Assembly: GCA_017464045.1 (NCBI GenBank)
Contig: JAFUEG010000347.1
Location: 1-24,495 of the forward strand
Source: Lachnospiraceae bacterium
GTDB taxonomy: Bacteria; Bacillota_A; Clostridia; Lachnospirales; Lachnospiraceae
Reading direction: 5' to 3'
Length of the DNA: 24,495 nt
Positions 23,471 through 24,495 of this stretch are shown here, one piece after another. The notes under the pieces were generated by a model. The model was not told the DNA's origin. It saw only the letters and a program-made list of their open reading frames with translations, and searched no databases. Position numbers and translations under genes: made by a program. The first letter of the stretch is position 1, and each line of letters starts with the position of its first letter.

Positions 23471-24069
23471 GTCAGGAATTAATATATGATGACTTCTTTG
23501 GAATACTTACCAATCACGAAAAATTAAATGAACTTACTCCTCTGCCTGATTTAGATATCCATGAGTCAACAGACTATGAGGTTTTGATGCGTATCTTTGA
23601 AGATATATACATTAATCCGGATGATACCATAGTCGACTTCGGATGTGGAATGGGCAGAGTTTTGTTTTATTGTAATAACCGTTTTTTCTGTAACGTAACA
23701 GGCATAGAAATCAATCCAGAGGTTTACAACGCTCTCTACAATAACGCCGAAAATTATCACACAAAATTCATGGAACAACGCGAAAAGTTTTCTCTTCTCA
23801 ATATGCATGCCGGTGAATATGAAATCTCGCCTACCGATAACTATTTTTATTTTTTCAACCCATTTTCAGCAGAGGTTTTAGAAAATATCATCAGAAAGAT
23901 AATGAAATCCGTTCACGAAAATTTACGTCAGATCACTATCATCCTCTACTACTGCACATTTGAAATGATGAGTGTAATACGCAAGTTTCCGCTTCGTCTT
24001 GAAAAAGTAATCAAGCTTCCCGGCTACGAAGATGACCCGGACGAAAAAGCATATATATACAGACTATAA
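23467..24069 (+). CDS. Class I SAM-dependent methyltransferase
   Basis: This 200-residue protein has a class I methyltransferase core: motif I as DTIVDFGCGMGRVLFY (about 51-66), the acidic motif II in VTGIEINPEVY (about 78-88), a motif IV-like YFYFFNPFSAEVLENII, and a C-terminal strand TIILYYCTFEM. FFNPF in place of the DPPY type suggests a non-DNA substrate, but the substrate is unknown. The start overlaps the DUF1934 stop by 4 bases and is probably coupled to it; AAAAGGAG lies upstream. Its stop codon is the first three bases of a 24-base tag shared with metQ. Confidence 0.9.
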   Translation: MSQELIYDDFFGILTNHEKLNELTPLPDLDIHESTDYEVLMRIFEDIYINPDDTIVDFGCGMGRVLFYCNNRFFCNVTGIEINPEVYNALYNNAENYHTKFMEQREKFSLLNMHAGEYEISPTDNYFYFFNPFSAEVLENIIRKIMKSVHENLRQITIILYYCTFEMMSVIRKFPLRLEKVIKLPGYEDDPDEKAYIYRL

Positions 24070-24090
24070 ACTCCGGTTTATCGCAGAGAG
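24067..24090 (+). repeat. 24-bp tag at the methyltransferase stop codon
   Basis: Identical over 24 bases to the minus-strand sequence at 243-266, and like it starting exactly on the stop codon TAA of the upstream gene. It is followed 8 bases later by palindrome copy 3. Confidence 0.8.
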
Positions 24091-24098
24091 TGGGTATT

Positions 24099-24393
24099 CT
24101 GTTATCACTTATACATAACTCACACCATTTTAAGTTTACTATATGAAAAGTATATGAATAAGGCTGATACACAACTATCCAGCAATTTGTGAAATCAATA
24201 AGCTCAAATTCTTTATAGGTGCTAAAAATCGAAAACTCGCTACGCTCAAACAGTTCGATTTTTTTAACGCACCTATTTCGAATTCTCGCTTTTGATTTTA
24301 CACAAATCGGGATAACTGTTGTTGTATCAGCCTTTTCATATACTTTTCTTTATCTATATTATCAGGGTGTGAGTTATGTATAAGTGATAACAG
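24099..24393. repeat. 295-bp imperfect palindrome, copy 3 (complete)
   Basis: The first 28 bases (CTGTTATCACTTATACATAA continuing to 24126) are the exact complement of the last 28, ending at 24393. Further arms AAAAGTATATGAA and AAGGCTGATACA pair inside. The inner motifs are TATCCAGCAATTTG (24176-24189) and CAAATCGGGATA (24303-24314). The central hairpin has the tip CTCGCTACGCTC (24236-24247). Bases 24215-24264 are identical to 3073-3122. It follows the methyltransferase gene and encodes no protein. Confidence 0.88.
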
Positions 24394-24396
24394 GAC

Positions 24397-24443
24397 ACCT
24401 ACAGCTTAAAACCGCGCTCTCGAGCGCGGTTGAAGCTACAGGT
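24397..24443. terminator. GC-rich hairpin at right edge
   Basis: AACCGCGCTC (24410-24419) and GAGCGCGGTT (24422-24431) form a perfect 10-bp stem, flanked by an outer ACCTACAGCTT/AAGCTACAGGT stem with two mismatches. No T run follows on the plus strand, so it may be an RNA-stability hairpin rather than an intrinsic terminator. Nothing is seen in the remaining 24444-24495. Confidence 0.6.
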
Positions 24444-24495
24444 ATGAAAGCATAATTGATTAATATTAAAAATAGGATGTGGCTAACAGAAAAAA

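Noticed and set aside
24099..24393. Insertion sequence with terminal inverted repeats
   Set aside because: No transposase frame is present and the ends differ between copies, so ordinary IS ends or a standard MITE derived from one do not fit.
24410..24431. Plus-strand intrinsic terminator for the methyltransferase
   Set aside because: The stem is strong, but no T run follows and the 295-bp palindrome lies before it; kept only as a hairpin.

Overview
The window looks like chromosome of a motile, low-GC Clostridia, most likely a Lachnospiraceae relative. The support is AT-rich DNA with strong Shine-Dalgarno sequences, a large-type (Alu-domain) SRP RNA next to tadA, several chemoreceptors, and the kinds of proteins present. 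I see no phage, IS, plasmid or CRISPR hallmark genes; the unusual material is in the intergenic regions.

Layout. 1-2841: a minus-strand metN-metI-metQ methionine-type ABC importer, followed by a long palindrome at the left edge. 2842-3338: a divergent intergenic region holding a 297-bp palindrome. 3339-5992: a secreted or membrane-anchored GH25 lysozyme, convergent with a polytopic-membrane chemoreceptor. 6139-7040: SRP RNA and tadA. 7201-10482: a GNAT acetyltransferase, an uncharacterised protein, then rsmA and tatD. 10628-12672: a PocR-domain mini-chemoreceptor downstream of a FucO-like lactaldehyde/1,2-propanediol oxidoreductase. 13027-15192: a soluble double-PAS chemoreceptor, then a cysteine-free paralogue of the PocR mini-receptor. 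15343-15476: a cluster of hairpins. 15500-21314: an aminotransferase, then a tight run malQ-plsC-(membrane protein)-CPBP protease-murI. 21394-21519: a long convergent hairpin. 21539-22669: a secreted repeat protein. 23039-24069: a YwiB-like DUF1934 protein overlapping a methyltransferase. The right edge carries another 295-bp palindrome and a GC-rich hairpin.

Two themes stand out. First, four chemoreceptor-type proteins lie within about 11 kb without any cheA, cheW or flagellar gene. Two are very short soluble forms that keep little beyond the kinase-contact hairpin. One sits directly behind a FucO-like enzyme, and PocR domains are named after a propanediol-responsive regulator, so a receptor reporting on diol or aldehyde metabolism is plausible. 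Second, three intergenic regions carry members of one family of very long imperfect palindromes (two are 295 and 297 bp; one is cut by the window edge). They share a conserved asymmetric inner stem and a CTCGCTnCGCTC tip. Their outer arms differ completely between copies but still pair within each copy, which suggests structure-level conservation. Two of them follow an identical 24-bp tag that begins exactly on the stop codon of the upstream gene. I do not recognise this family, and it is the best candidate here for something undescribed.
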